A program made the position numbers and the translations under genes. A DNA stretch of 64,000 nt from Enterobacteriaceae bacterium RIT691. Lineage in GTDB: Bacteria > Pseudomonadota > Gammaproteobacteria > Enterobacterales > Enterobacteriaceae. The stretch is taken from NCBI GenBank assembly GCA_009668205.1, contig WJYM01000002.1:1-64000 (forward strand), written 5' to 3'. Shown piece by piece: positions 51,222-60,386 of the stretch; position 1 is the first letter of the stretch, and every line of letters starts with the position of its first letter. Below the pieces are notes generated by a model, which saw only the letters and a program-made list of their open reading frames with translations, made no database searches and was not told the origin of the DNA.

Positions 51222-52781
51222 CTATCCCCCCTGAGACTGTAGGATAAACAGAGACTTGAGCATCTCCTTTGGTGAGGTATCGACATCACTCATCCAGTTA
51301 TTCAGCTCGCTGTCATTCATGTTTTTAGCCGAACGTGGCGACTCGTTTTTTGTTTTTGCATGCTGCTGTTCTATCTTCAGGAAACTGAAGTCAGTGTGAT
51401 TATCCGCCCGCTGCCGCTTTCCTTGTTTTTTCTGTGTCTCTTCCAGGATGGCTTTCACCGTTGCCGCATTGGTTTTGGCCGCCAGCAACGTCGGGTCGCA
51501 CTGGAGTGCCTGTGCATAGTAGTGAAGTGCGGCCTGGTACTGCTGCAACTGTGCCAGACTGTTCGCGAGATAGAAATTCCCCTCAGCACTGTCAACATTA
51601 TGAAAAGCCGCAGCGGCGTTTTGATACTCTTTCGCCAGATAATACGCACGTCCCTTACGGTAGCTATCAGTATACAGAGTGGCGGCTGCCGGATAATCCT
51701 TATTATTCATCGCTTTTTGCCCAAGCTGATCGGGTGTCCACCACAGGTGGTTCCAATCAGCTTTTGCCTGGGGTGCCCAAAAAGTGGTACTCAGCAACAG
51801 CGGGAAAAGAACCGCCGCCACGGAGAGACGGCGAAACAGCATGACCGCCAGCGGCAACATCAGCAATACCAGCCAGTAGCCCGAATCCTGCCAGCGCCAG
51901 CGATTGCTTTCATTTTGTGATTGTCGGACGGAATTGCGGATATGGTCGGTAAGCCAATTGAGATCCTGATCATCTGTGGTCATGCTCAACACCGGAATCC
52001 CGGCCTGCTTCAGTGCATCAAATGCGGCAATCGGAACCTGCGTGGTTCCAGGACGGAATGTGTTATACGGCGCGAATCGCAATGCGCCACCCGCTTTTGT
52101 CCCAACCACAAGTACCTCAAGAGCCGGAAAATGGGTGTAAAAAGCCCGTAACGCGGCATCATCCAGAGATGATAAGGTATCGGTCACGACCACAATATTA
52201 ACCGGCTGTCCGTTATTTTTGCTGCCCTCATCTGCGAGCGCCAACGCTGCACGCAGCGCCGATTCAGGACGTGGCGTGACGGGCATCAGATCGGGTTCCA
52301 GCGGTGGCATAAACAGATTAAAAAACTCATTGTTTTGCGTCAGAGGGATCACCAGATGTGCGGTATTCGCCCATGCGATCACACCAAACGAGGATTGCGG
52401 CAGACGCTGACGAAGTGCGTCGATTTTCGCTTTTGCGGCACGGTTTCGATTAGGCACGACGTCCCCGGCATACATGGACGTCCCGTTAGCAAATACCACC
52501 ATTACAGCCGCTTTTTCCCGTAGCCCTTCCGGGATCTGTTTGTGCCAGCTGGGGCCAGCCATTGCGATTAGCCCGACCGTGAGTAACAGCCAAAGTATAT
52601 TCAACCGGTTCAATAACCGCTGCCCACGATGTTGGTGCACTAGCGCACCCGCCAGTTTTGGGTCGATAACGCTGAACCACTCGGAATCTCTGCTCTGTCG
52701 ACGATGCGCTATCAGGGCCGCGATGACCAAAACCACGATACCTGCCAGCCACCAGGGGCGCAGGAAATGCAGGTCACTCAT
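51222..52781 (-). CDS. BatB/BatC-like VWA and TPR protein
   Basis: The protein combines a membrane-anchored von Willebrand A domain with C-terminal TPR repeats. From ATG 52781 (overlapping the BatA stop as ATGA) it has 519 residues: helices near 12-24 and 60-76, VWA about 90-275, another helix pair near 300-345 and TPRs about 370-460. The MIDAS site is degenerate: residues 98-102 read ANGTS in place of DxSxS. The frame extends to 52880, inside batA, which is rejected. Confidence 0.85.
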   Translation of the reverse strand: MSDLHFLRPWWLAGIVVLVIAALIAHRRQSRDSEWFSVIDPKLAGALVHQHRGQRLLNRLNILWLLLTVGLIAMAGPSWHKQIPEGLREKAAVMVVFANGTSMYAGDVVPNRNRAAKAKIDALRQRLPQSSFGVIAWANTAHLVIPLTQNNEFFNLFMPPLEPDLMPVTPRPESALRAALALADEGSKNNGQPVNIVVVTDTLSSLDDAALRAFYTHFPALEVLVVGTKAGGALRFAPYNTFRPGTTQVPIAAFDALKQAGIPVLSMTTDDQDLNWLTDHIRNSVRQSQNESNRWRWQDSGYWLVLLMLPLAVMLFRRLSVAAVLFPLLLSTTFWAPQAKADWNHLWWTPDQLGQKAMNNKDYPAAATLYTDSYRKGRAYYLAKEYQNAAAAFHNVDSAEGNFYLANSLAQLQQYQAALHYYAQALQCDPTLLAAKTNAATVKAILEETQKKQGKRQRADNHTDFSFLKIEQQHAKTKNESPRSAKNMNDSELNNWMSDVDTSPKEMLKSLFILQSQGG

Positions 52782-53788
52782 TTTTTCGCCCTCCCCGACC
52801 ATAGACAGAATGTCATCACTCCAAATCCGACAAGGGCGACGCCTAACGGCCACATGAACAGTGGCTGTCGGTAAGACCAACCCGTTTTTTTCATTTTTCG
52901 TGGCGTCAGTTGATTAATGGCCTGGTATACTTCCTGAAGTGAATCTTCGCTACCATTCACTTCATGGTATGTTCCCCCCGTTTCGCGGGCGATCTTTTGT
53001 AGCAACGGCAAGTTGATACTCTCCTGATTCCCCCCCGCCAGAGCGATGGTATGAATGATCATGTGCTCGCGTCGAGCCAAGCGTAATGCTACATCAGGGG
53101 GAAGTGTGGACGCGGTGTCCTTCCCGTCAGTCAGCAGAACGACCATTCTTTCGTTATCCGTTGATTCATCACCTTCAGAAGCAAGACTGTTATACATTTT
53201 GATAGTGCTACCAATGGCGTCACCGATACTGGTTTGTGGCCCTGCCATCGCCGGACGCAGGTCATTTACACGCTGCAAAAGAACGTGATGATCGGCACTC
53301 AACGGTGCGAAGGGATAGGCTTTACTGCCAAACACTATCAGCCCGATATTGTCCTCTTTCCTGTCCTGGATAAATTGACGGACGGCGTTCTGCATTGCCA
53401 CGGAACGACTAATGAGTTTTCCGTGGCTTCCCTGCATATCTTCTGTTGCCATTGACCCTGAGACATCCAGCACCAGTACAATGTCACGAGCGGACACCTC
53501 TTCTGACGCCGGTGGCATTATCCACTGGGGGCGTGTAGCGGCACAGACCAGACAAAACCAACTCAATGACCAAAGCAGTAACATCCAACGCCTTTCCCCG
53601 GGCGTTGCGCGGCTTATCGTCGGCGCATCAACCAGTAAATATGGGAGATTAGGCACTCTCACACTGTAGTGGTGAGATGTTGGGGGTTTTGGCAAATAAC
53701 GTAGCAACAGAGGTAATGGCAATAGTACCCACAACCAAAGCCACTGAAACTCAAGATGCTGGAGATGATGGACCACAGATTCAAACAT
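52778..53788 (-). CDS. BatA-like von Willebrand A protein
   Basis: This 336-residue inner-membrane protein has N-terminal helices (about 14-30 and 68-84), a VWA domain from about 100 with an intact MIDAS (DVSGSM, Asp108-Ser112) and a downstream TDGKDT motif, and a C-terminal helix near 312-330. It overlaps the DUF4381 gene by eight bases and the BatB gene by four. A metal-dependent adhesion or partner-binding role is expected from the family. Confidence 0.88.
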   Translation of the reverse strand: MFESVVHHLQHLEFQWLWLWVLLPLPLLLRYLPKPPTSHHYSVRVPNLPYLLVDAPTISRATPGERRWMLLLWSLSWFCLVCAATRPQWIMPPASEEVSARDIVLVLDVSGSMATEDMQGSHGKLISRSVAMQNAVRQFIQDRKEDNIGLIVFGSKAYPFAPLSADHHVLLQRVNDLRPAMAGPQTSIGDAIGSTIKMYNSLASEGDESTDNERMVVLLTDGKDTASTLPPDVALRLARREHMIIHTIALAGGNQESINLPLLQKIARETGGTYHEVNGSEDSLQEVYQAINQLTPRKMKKTGWSYRQPLFMWPLGVALVGFGVMTFCLWSGRAKK

Positions 53789-54248
53789 CGGGTAGCTCCT
53801 TTAACCAGCGGTGAACCGCTCCTGCAAGCAACCCATTCTCTGCCTCTGGCAGCGTTCCTTCACGACGATAATGATTCTTTACCATTGCCCTATGAACGCT
53901 ATCGGGAAGCTCAGGCAGCTGTGCCAGTAGCTGCTGTTCATTGAAGGCGGACAACTGTTCTGCGGGCAGATAAAGCCGCAGAACACGTTTGATAAGGACA
54001 AACCAGTCGTCGGCGCGCGCACTCTGTTTAGCGGCAATGGCCAGTGCGTGAGCCTCACGCCGCCAGAGTCTCCGCTGGTATCTGCGATACCGGACCATAC
54101 ATACAGTGACAATGGTCAGCACGATGACGACCAGCAATAGCTTCCACGCAAGAGTGTCAGGAAACAGGCTGACTGCCGAGGGGAGCTTCAGTTCAACCAG
54201 ATCAGGGAGGTCCACCCCGGAAAAGGTATTCATTTGTGGATGACTCAT
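53781..54248 (-). CDS. DUF4381 membrane protein of the MoxR/Bat module
   Basis: This 155-residue protein has one membrane helix near residues 32-54 (LLLVVIVLTIVTVCMVRY) and a basic C-terminal domain that matches the DUF4381 profile seen between DUF58 and BatA genes. I use ATG 54248 (MSHPQMNTF). The open frame to 54329 lies within the DUF58 gene. Its ATG is next to the DUF58 stop (TAA at 54250-54252). Confidence 0.8.
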   Translation of the reverse strand: MSHPQMNTFSGVDLPDLVELKLPSAVSLFPDTLAWKLLLVVIVLTIVTVCMVRYRRYQRRLWRREAHALAIAAKQSARADDWFVLIKRVLRLYLPAEQLSAFNEQQLLAQLPELPDSVHRAMVKNHYRREGTLPEAENGLLAGAVHRWLKELPDV

Positions 54249-54249
54249 C

Positions 54250-55182
54250 TTACTGTTCCCTCCGCAGAAGCAGCGCTTCCTGGAGCTGAATATCCGAAGC
54301 CTGCCATGTCGTGATGGGACGTGATGCAATACCTGATTCGGTCAGACGAGATTGTAAAGAGGTGAAATTCTGCTCGGCACGTTCGGCAATCTGTTGACGC
54401 TGCTGGTGCGAAGAGAACTGGAGCTCTGTGACCAGTCCGCCCCAGGTTGATAAGAATTCACCGCGTGTCGGCCAGGCATTGATGATCCCGTCATAGACCG
54501 GCAATGCCAGGCATTGCGTTCGTGCCGCAGTTTCAGTCATGAGCTGCCAGGCCGGTTCGCTGACGTGATTGAAATCGCTGATCATCGCCACCAGGGCATT
54601 GGTTGAAATCTGGCGGCGTAGATGCTGAATGGCAATGAGAAACTCACTATCGGCGCGAGTCTCTTTCACATCGGCGGACAACATTTGATTCGCCTGAACC
54701 AACGACGCAAATAAGCGGATTAAATGACCACGGTGATGACGCGGAGAAAATACCTCAACCTGCTGCTCTGTCACAATAATCAAGCCGTAAGGCTGTTTTT
54801 TATGATATGACATCCACAATAGCTGTGCTGCGGTGCGCACGGCAAGCACAGATTTTAATTGGCATTGGGTGCCAAAAAACATGTCAGCGGTTTGATCGAC
54901 AACCACAAAAAATGGGCGCTCACGTTCTTCATTAAACACCCTAATAAACGGAACACCGCGCATACGTGCCGTCACGTTCCAGTCGATATCCCGGACATCA
55001 TCGCCCTGCTGATAGTGGCGAATCTGATCAAATGCGCCACCACGACCATTAATACGTGAAGGCCGATTTCCCTGCAGCAAAGAGGACGAGACACGGCTAA
55101 ATAAACTGGCCATCTGACGAGTAGACGCTTCATAGCTCACCAGCTCTTCAAGTGTAACGTAGACTCCTTCCTGTGCACCCAT
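54250..55182 (-). CDS. DUF58 protein of the MoxR/Bat module
   Basis: This 310-residue protein has the DUF58 hallmark QYQQGDDVRDIDWNVTARM (approximately RxYxxGDxxRxIxW) near residue 53, followed by a VWA-like fold. DUF58 proteins accompany MoxR ATPases nearly everywhere. It starts four bases after moxR stops. Soluble and cytoplasmic by appearance. Confidence 0.87.
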   Translation of the reverse strand: MGAQEGVYVTLEELVSYEASTRQMASLFSRVSSSLLQGNRPSRINGRGGAFDQIRHYQQGDDVRDIDWNVTARMRGVPFIRVFNEERERPFFVVVDQTADMFFGTQCQLKSVLAVRTAAQLLWMSYHKKQPYGLIIVTEQQVEVFSPRHHRGHLIRLFASLVQANQMLSADVKETRADSEFLIAIQHLRRQISTNALVAMISDFNHVSEPAWQLMTETAARTQCLALPVYDGIINAWPTRGEFLSTWGGLVTELQFSSHQQRQQIAERAEQNFTSLQSRLTESGIASRPITTWQASDIQLQEALLLRREQ

Positions 55183-55186
55183 GGCG

Positions 55187-56185
55187 TTATCCTGTAACAG
55201 TCAACTGTAAAATCCGGGCGATCGCGTTCTCAACTTTGACGCCCGCCGCCGCGGCCTGGAAGGACAAGACAATGCGATGACGTAAAACGTCATAGGCAAT
55301 GGCCTGTACATCTGAGGGATCAACGTAATCCCGTCCAGCCAGCCAGGCATGCGCTCGAGCGGCGCGTTCAAGACCCAGCGTCGCGCGAGGACTCCCCCCG
55401 ATACTGACCCATTGTGCAAGCTCTTCATCATATTTCGCCGGATGACGACTGGCATGAATAATACCGACGATATAATCCTTAATCACATCACTCACATGGA
55501 TATCTGCCACTTCTCGCCATGCCTGATAGATCGTCTCTTTATTCAGTTTGTCGCTATCTTCAATCACCGCGCTGCTTATTGCCGTCTCGCTATAACGACG
55601 TTGCTGCTCGCTACGCACTAGATCGAGAATGCGTTTTTCGCTTTCTGCTGATGGGTAATCAACTTCAACTTTCATCAGGAAGCGATCCAGCTGGGCTTCG
55701 GGAAGATTATACGTCCCTTCCTGTTCTACCGGGTTTTGCGTCGCCAGTGCCATAAAGAGTTTAGGCAAGGCGTAAGTCTTACCGGCGACTGTGATCTGCC
55801 GTTCTTCCATCGCTTCCAGCAATGCTGACTGAACCTTAGCGGGTGCACGGTTAATTTCATCAACCAGTACCAGGTTGCCAAATACCGGACCTTCGCGGAA
55901 CTGGAAGGCGTCCTCTACGGAATGTGTCTCGGGCACATAAATCTCCGAACCCGTAATATCGGCAGGCAACAAATCTGGCGTGAACTGGATCCGGCGAAAG
56001 GTAGCATCGAGATTTTCAGCAAGACTGCGGATGGCTCGCGTTTTCGCAAGACCCGGCATTCCTTCCAGCAATAAGTTAGCATCGCACAACAGGCAGATGA
56101 TAATGCTGCGCACCACCTTTTCCTGGCCGATAATTGCACGTCCCATTTTCTCTTCAAGGGCAAGTACGTGTGCAAGGGTATTCAT
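55187..56185 (-). CDS. MoxR-type AAA+ ATPase
   Basis: MoxR ATPases are chaperone-like AAA+ proteins that work with VWA proteins. The 332-residue protein has Walker A GMPGLAKT near residue 42, Walker B LVLVDEINR, and the ALATQNPVEQEGTYNLPEAQ and DRFLMK sensor region, all intact. It heads the Bat core of the locus and is separated from DUF1254 copy 2 by a strong hairpin. Confidence 0.93.
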   Translation of the reverse strand: MNTLAHVLALEEKMGRAIIGQEKVVRSIIICLLCDANLLLEGMPGLAKTRAIRSLAENLDATFRRIQFTPDLLPADITGSEIYVPETHSVEDAFQFREGPVFGNLVLVDEINRAPAKVQSALLEAMEERQITVAGKTYALPKLFMALATQNPVEQEGTYNLPEAQLDRFLMKVEVDYPSAESEKRILDLVRSEQQRRYSETAISSAVIEDSDKLNKETIYQAWREVADIHVSDVIKDYIVGIIHASRHPAKYDEELAQWVSIGGSPRATLGLERAARAHAWLAGRDYVDPSDVQAIAYDVLRHRIVLSFQAAAAGVKVENAIARILQLTVTG

Positions 56186-56224
56186 CGTTTACCAACTCCT
56201 GGCGCAATCGGAACGCCTGAAAGC

Positions 56225-56251
56225 AAACCACCCTGACTGGCAGGGTGGTTT
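56225..56251 (-). terminator. hairpin between DUF1254 copy 2 and moxR
   Basis: An 11-bp perfect stem AAACCACCCTG/CAGGGTGGTTT (56225-56235/56241-56251) with a five-base loop lies 15 bases past the copy 2 stop. Minus-strand sequence after the stem is GCTTTC, so it is likely a partial terminator that lowers moxR expression relative to the two upstream secreted proteins. Confidence 0.65.
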
Positions 56252-56266
56252 GTATTGACTTACAAA

Positions 56267-57733
56267 TTACTTATCAACGCGCTCGATATCGCCTAGCGTC
56301 CAGCTCTTATTAAAGAAGGCTTCGGTTGGCGCGTAGAAACGGAAGTAAGTAAACCAGCCATCGCCTGGCTTAGTCTGGATCCAGTTTTGTTCAAAGCCTT
56401 TGACAGGTTTTGGACCGTAGTAGATGTCTACAGAACCATCAGCGTTAGTTTTGAGACCCTGCTTGGTAGAACCAATATCCGGGGAGTTCTCATCATTAAC
56501 GACCATCTGACGTTCTTTTTCATCATAGACCGTGGTTGACCAGAACTGTTTAGCCGGCACATTCGCAGGTACATGCAGCTTATAGGTGTGTTCACCGGTC
56601 AGCCAGTTACCGTCTTTGTCCTGGTAGGTCACGATATAACGCTGGCCCACGCCTGGGGTTTGCGTCAGCATTGCTTTTGAAATGGTGACCGCTTCATAGA
56701 ACCAGGAGGCACGTTCATCGAACTGATCCCAGTTTTCTGCACGCTGATTAGTCGCAACGGTAATGGCATGTTTCCAGTGCGTACCTTCCCAGAAGGCCGG
56801 TTCAAAACGCTTACCATAGTTGTTGGATTTAGCCATTGCCTGGCCAACAACCGCAGCTTCTTCGAGGATTTTTTTCTGTGCATCGGTCGGGCTGAAAGGT
56901 TTGCCCTTTTCGATGCCGAGGAAACGTAAGTGCTCCATCATGAAGCGATCGCGTTCTTGTACCGGTTCAGACTGCACAATCTGGTTGATTGCGTTCCAGT
57001 AGTCCATTCCTTCCGGCGGTGTCTGGCTCCACGGTTCTTCGGATGCCGGAACAACATGCCACTGCTCGCCTTCTTTACCGTCTTTAAACTGCGCAGTGGT
57101 GATTTGTGGTACCAGACGTTTTACCGCTTCCGCTTTGTCTTTATCCAGCAGACGTACACCGAACAAGACATTATTGGAGGTCGAATGGATAACAAAATAG
57201 CCTTCAGGTGGTGTGATATCCGAACCTGGTGGCAGGATCAGGTATTTGCCCCCCTTACCTGCATCCGGGCCAACAACACCGAGATCTTCCATCACACGCT
57301 GGTTAATATCCAGCACCATCCCCGCCATTAAGCCTTTCGGTAATGTCAGTACAATCGGACCGGTTTTCGATACGTCGGCAATGGTCATAATGTAAGGCGT
57401 GGTGTAATTAGGGGTCAGGATCCCCTGCTTCTGCTTCTGGGTAACATAAGACACCAGGTGGCCGTCTTGCACATGGCTGATGTTGTTGATCGCATTTTTC
57501 CATTCGATCAGCCCTACCGCAGGAATGCCCCACATGTATGCATCGGTCGCTCGCATGAAGTCCATCTCATTCATCAGATGGTCCATGGTCTTCGCGGTTG
57601 GATAACCGCCATCAAACTCAAGCTGGCCTACACGCGTATCCACTTTCTCTACGGTGCCAGCGAAAGCCTGGGAGGTCATGGCTAACAGCGTAAATCCGAT
57701 AGCCGATGACAATGCTTTTTTAGTCAACTTCAT
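56267..57733 (-). CDS. exported DUF1254/DUF1214 protein (long form, copy 2)
   Basis: This 488-residue protein has a signal peptide (about 1-26, ending AFA), an N-terminal DUF1254 domain with ATDAYMWGIPAVG and TPNYTTPYIMTIADVS, and a C-terminal DUF1214 domain with FWSTTVYD, LKTNADGSVDIYYGPKP and GDGWFTYFRFYAP. It is 29 bases from copy 1 and of the same length class. The structure of a relative is known for Vibrio, but no activity is settled to my knowledge. Confidence 0.88.
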   Translation of the reverse strand: MKLTKKALSSAIGFTLLAMTSQAFAGTVEKVDTRVGQLEFDGGYPTAKTMDHLMNEMDFMRATDAYMWGIPAVGLIEWKNAINNISHVQDGHLVSYVTQKQKQGILTPNYTTPYIMTIADVSKTGPIVLTLPKGLMAGMVLDINQRVMEDLGVVGPDAGKGGKYLILPPGSDITPPEGYFVIHSTSNNVLFGVRLLDKDKAEAVKRLVPQITTAQFKDGKEGEQWHVVPASEEPWSQTPPEGMDYWNAINQIVQSEPVQERDRFMMEHLRFLGIEKGKPFSPTDAQKKILEEAAVVGQAMAKSNNYGKRFEPAFWEGTHWKHAITVATNQRAENWDQFDERASWFYEAVTISKAMLTQTPGVGQRYIVTYQDKDGNWLTGEHTYKLHVPANVPAKQFWSTTVYDEKERQMVVNDENSPDIGSTKQGLKTNADGSVDIYYGPKPVKGFEQNWIQTKPGDGWFTYFRFYAPTEAFFNKSWTLGDIERVDK

Positions 57734-57762
57734 TGTTTAATCCCTTGATCTTAAAAAATTAT

Positions 57763-59286
57763 TTACTTCATCTCTTCGATGTCGCCAGGTACCCACGTCC
57801 CCTTCAGTGCTGCCTCTTCAGGAGCATACAGACGCAGAATCGAGAAGAATCCACGGCCCGGCGCAGTTGCCAGCCAGTTTTTCTCTTTGCCTTCTGGCGC
57901 TTTCGGGCCGATATAAATATCCGTACTGCCATCCGCATTTTCTACAGGATGATTCAGCTTACCCAGTGATGGGAAGGGCTGCCCGTTTGCCAGGCCTGAT
58001 GCGTTCTCCGCTTCGTAAAGGGTGACCGACCAGAACAATTTCGCCGGAATATTTGCTGGCAGATGCAGCTTATAGGACTTATCACCATCCAGATGCTGAC
58101 CATCTTTATCGTCAAAGGCCATCATGTAATACGCGCCTTTACCGGCGGTCATGCTGGTCATTCCCGGACTGATGGAGAAATAGTTGGTGAAGAACCAGGT
58201 ACGGGCATCAATATCAAGGAAACCGCCCTGCTTTGCTTTCCAGGAAAGGTCTGCGGGCTGATTAGGCCAGTGCGATGTCATATTGTTCACCGGATTCAGC
58301 CAACGGCGATCTTTATAGACATGGAAATCAACACCATTGAGGCTATCCTGGAAGCTGATGGCGCGGCTGGTCTTGTAGGCCATTTTCGCGGCATTATCCA
58401 TGATGTCATGATCGCGGGCTGAGGGCTTAAATGGTTGGCCCTGAACGATACCCAGACCTGCCAGTGTGCCGAGAGAATCGGGAGTGGCAAGATGGGTACC
58501 CTCTTCATCCACAATCCGCTTCAGCTGTTCGAACGCTGTAAAATTGTTACGTGGAAGCATGTTCAGGTCGTGCTCAGAGGCATCAGGGAACTGCATTTTC
58601 TTCGCGTCAGCTTTATGTCCAAGCGGATAAAAGACGGATTGTTTCAACAGCTTTACCGCCGGTGAGGTGTCGTTCAGGTCTTTATAGAATGCACGCAGGA
58701 AAACGAAGATATTGTTAGTCGTTGAACGGTATACATAGTAACCCTTCGGTACTTCTTTATTATAACCCGGCGGCAGGATCAGGAACTTACCGCCTTTGCC
58801 GCCATCGGGTCCTGGCAAACCGACGTCACCCTGGAATTCCATACCGTCCACCGGCATTGGGCGCTGCCAGAAGTCCAGTAGAATCCCCTGTAATCCCGGC
58901 GGGGCTTCAAATACTAACGGCCCGGTTTTCGCCAGATTTTCAAACATGACGCCGTAGATCAGGTCTGAGTTAGGCGTGGTGATTTTGGTTTTTGCATCAA
59001 GGCGTTTTGTCCACACAGGCATAATGTTATACCCCGTGCCAAACGCCTGTTCAGCGCCATCGCGCATCCCCGCGGTGTTTAACAACGGCATTGCCCACAA
59101 ATAAGCCTGGGAAGCGCGCTGGAAAGTCAGCTCCTGCATCAGAGTATCTGCGGTGGATACGGTCGGGCGATTCTTTTCCATCGGCAAATTCGCCAGATCC
59201 TGAAAGCGATCGGCCTGCGCTGCGGTTGAACAAAGCGCAAGGGCGATAAGACCGGCACAAGTAGTGAACCTAAAACGTGACGCCAT
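57763..59286 (-). CDS. exported DUF1254/DUF1214 protein (long form, copy 1)
   Basis: I use ATG 59286 (507 residues), which follows AGGAGA and starts a signal peptide (MASRFRFTTCAGLIAL...TAAQA). The open frame to 59361 adds a weak N-terminus. It has QRASQAYLWAMPLLN and TPNSDLIYGVMFENL in DUF1254, and FWSVTLYEAENASGLANGQ and ENADGSTDIYIGPKAP in DUF1214. It is the first gene of the 11-gene locus, divergent from the IprA-like regulator. Confidence 0.88.
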   Translation of the reverse strand: MASRFRFTTCAGLIALALCSTAAQADRFQDLANLPMEKNRPTVSTADTLMQELTFQRASQAYLWAMPLLNTAGMRDGAEQAFGTGYNIMPVWTKRLDAKTKITTPNSDLIYGVMFENLAKTGPLVFEAPPGLQGILLDFWQRPMPVDGMEFQGDVGLPGPDGGKGGKFLILPPGYNKEVPKGYYVYRSTTNNIFVFLRAFYKDLNDTSPAVKLLKQSVFYPLGHKADAKKMQFPDASEHDLNMLPRNNFTAFEQLKRIVDEEGTHLATPDSLGTLAGLGIVQGQPFKPSARDHDIMDNAAKMAYKTSRAISFQDSLNGVDFHVYKDRRWLNPVNNMTSHWPNQPADLSWKAKQGGFLDIDARTWFFTNYFSISPGMTSMTAGKGAYYMMAFDDKDGQHLDGDKSYKLHLPANIPAKLFWSVTLYEAENASGLANGQPFPSLGKLNHPVENADGSTDIYIGPKAPEGKEKNWLATAPGRGFFSILRLYAPEEAALKGTWVPGDIEEMK

Positions 59287-59744
59287 AGTTATCTCTCCTG
59301 GAGTGATACAGGTGCTGGCAATGAACAAAGTATATAAAATCGCTACGCCGACGATGGACATGTGATTTATTTACTTTCTAAAAAAAATCATCAACTTAAA
59401 GAATAGAATATATTGTTGAGAATACAACAACAGACATCCCGTTTGTCGAGGCGAGGCGCGTTGTAACCATCATGACGCAAGCCTATCTTTAAGGCCCTTA
59501 GCCTAAAGAATTTACAGTCTTTGGCATAAATAGCGCACTTTGTTTATTTTTAAACAAATTCAATCTATTCAATAAGTTATGACGGCGTAAAGCCAAATCG
59601 GCATTTTATAGGAAACCGTCAAAAATAAAAGTCCACACAACGACTTTTTTCACACGTGATGCGTTAAATAAAAATATCATGTTGATTGAAAACCAAGAGG
59701 CGCTATCGCTATAATAAAAAGTTAAAAATATCAAGGGGGTCGCG
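59287..59744. promoter_or_regulatory. divergent regulatory gap, DUF1254 locus / iprA-like gene
   Basis: This 458-bp AT-rich gap lies between the 11-gene locus and its likely regulator. On the plus strand -35 TTGAAA (59686-59691) and -10 TATAAT (59710-59715) are 18 bases apart and precede the regulator ATG by 29 bases. The imperfect dyad CTTTAAGG/GCCTAAAG (59487-59494/59501-59508) is a possible operator. No minus-strand promoter is clear. Confidence 0.55.
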
Positions 59745-60386
59745 ATGGACATTTCATTTGGGAAAATTCATGATTGGTATCTCCAGTTAAATCTGACATT
59801 GCATGTTGATAAAGTAAATAACAAATCAAATGTGTGCTTTTATAAAAAAGGAGAGGAGGTAAAATTATCTCCAGAACAAATTTACTTTGTTGATAAAGGT
59901 GCGCTTTCTTTTGGGTTTAAAGGTGACGAACGTGTCATAGGTAATATTGTCGAGCATATGCCACTGGGCCTGATAGAGCGATTTTGTCCCCTTGTCGAAC
60001 TCCATTATCATTGCGCCAGTGATGTCACTATCAGCAGCATATCCCATCAGGATTTTGATGAGATTTTCTTTGAAACATCGAAAGAACAGATGAAAGAACT
60101 CACTACCATCCTAATCTATATGTTGGTTTTTATGTTTGATATTCATGTGGAAAGGCGAAGTGAGTCCGGGTATCACATTATAAAATCGATGCTAACGAGA
60201 TATTTATATAGAAGATTAATAAACGCCGATGAAAAGGAAGGCGTTGCATCATTTATTATTAAACGAACTAGTCTTTCAAGGAGTTATGTTTTCCGCGTTT
60301 TGGCAGAGTTAAAAAAAGGGGGTTATATTACCATTAAAAAAGGAAAATTAATATCCATTGATAAAACCCTGCCTGGTGATTATTAA
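59745..60386 (+). CDS. IprA-like winged-helix regulator
   Basis: This 213-residue protein resembles E. coli IprA (YaiV): an N-terminal region of the Crp/cNMP-binding-like fold and a C-terminal winged helix with RTSLSRSYVFRVLAELKKGG and a terminal KGKLISI. AAGGGGG sits before the ATG. Its AT-rich codon use contrasts with the GC-rich genes upstream, suggesting recent acquisition. It is placed to control the divergent DUF1254/MoxR locus; this is inferred from position. Confidence 0.78.
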   Translation: MDISFGKIHDWYLQLNLTLHVDKVNNKSNVCFYKKGEEVKLSPEQIYFVDKGALSFGFKGDERVIGNIVEHMPLGLIERFCPLVELHYHCASDVTISSISHQDFDEIFFETSKEQMKELTTILIYMLVFMFDIHVERRSESGYHIIKSMLTRYLYRRLINADEKEGVASFIIKRTSLSRSYVFRVLAELKKGGYITIKKGKLISIDKTLPGDY

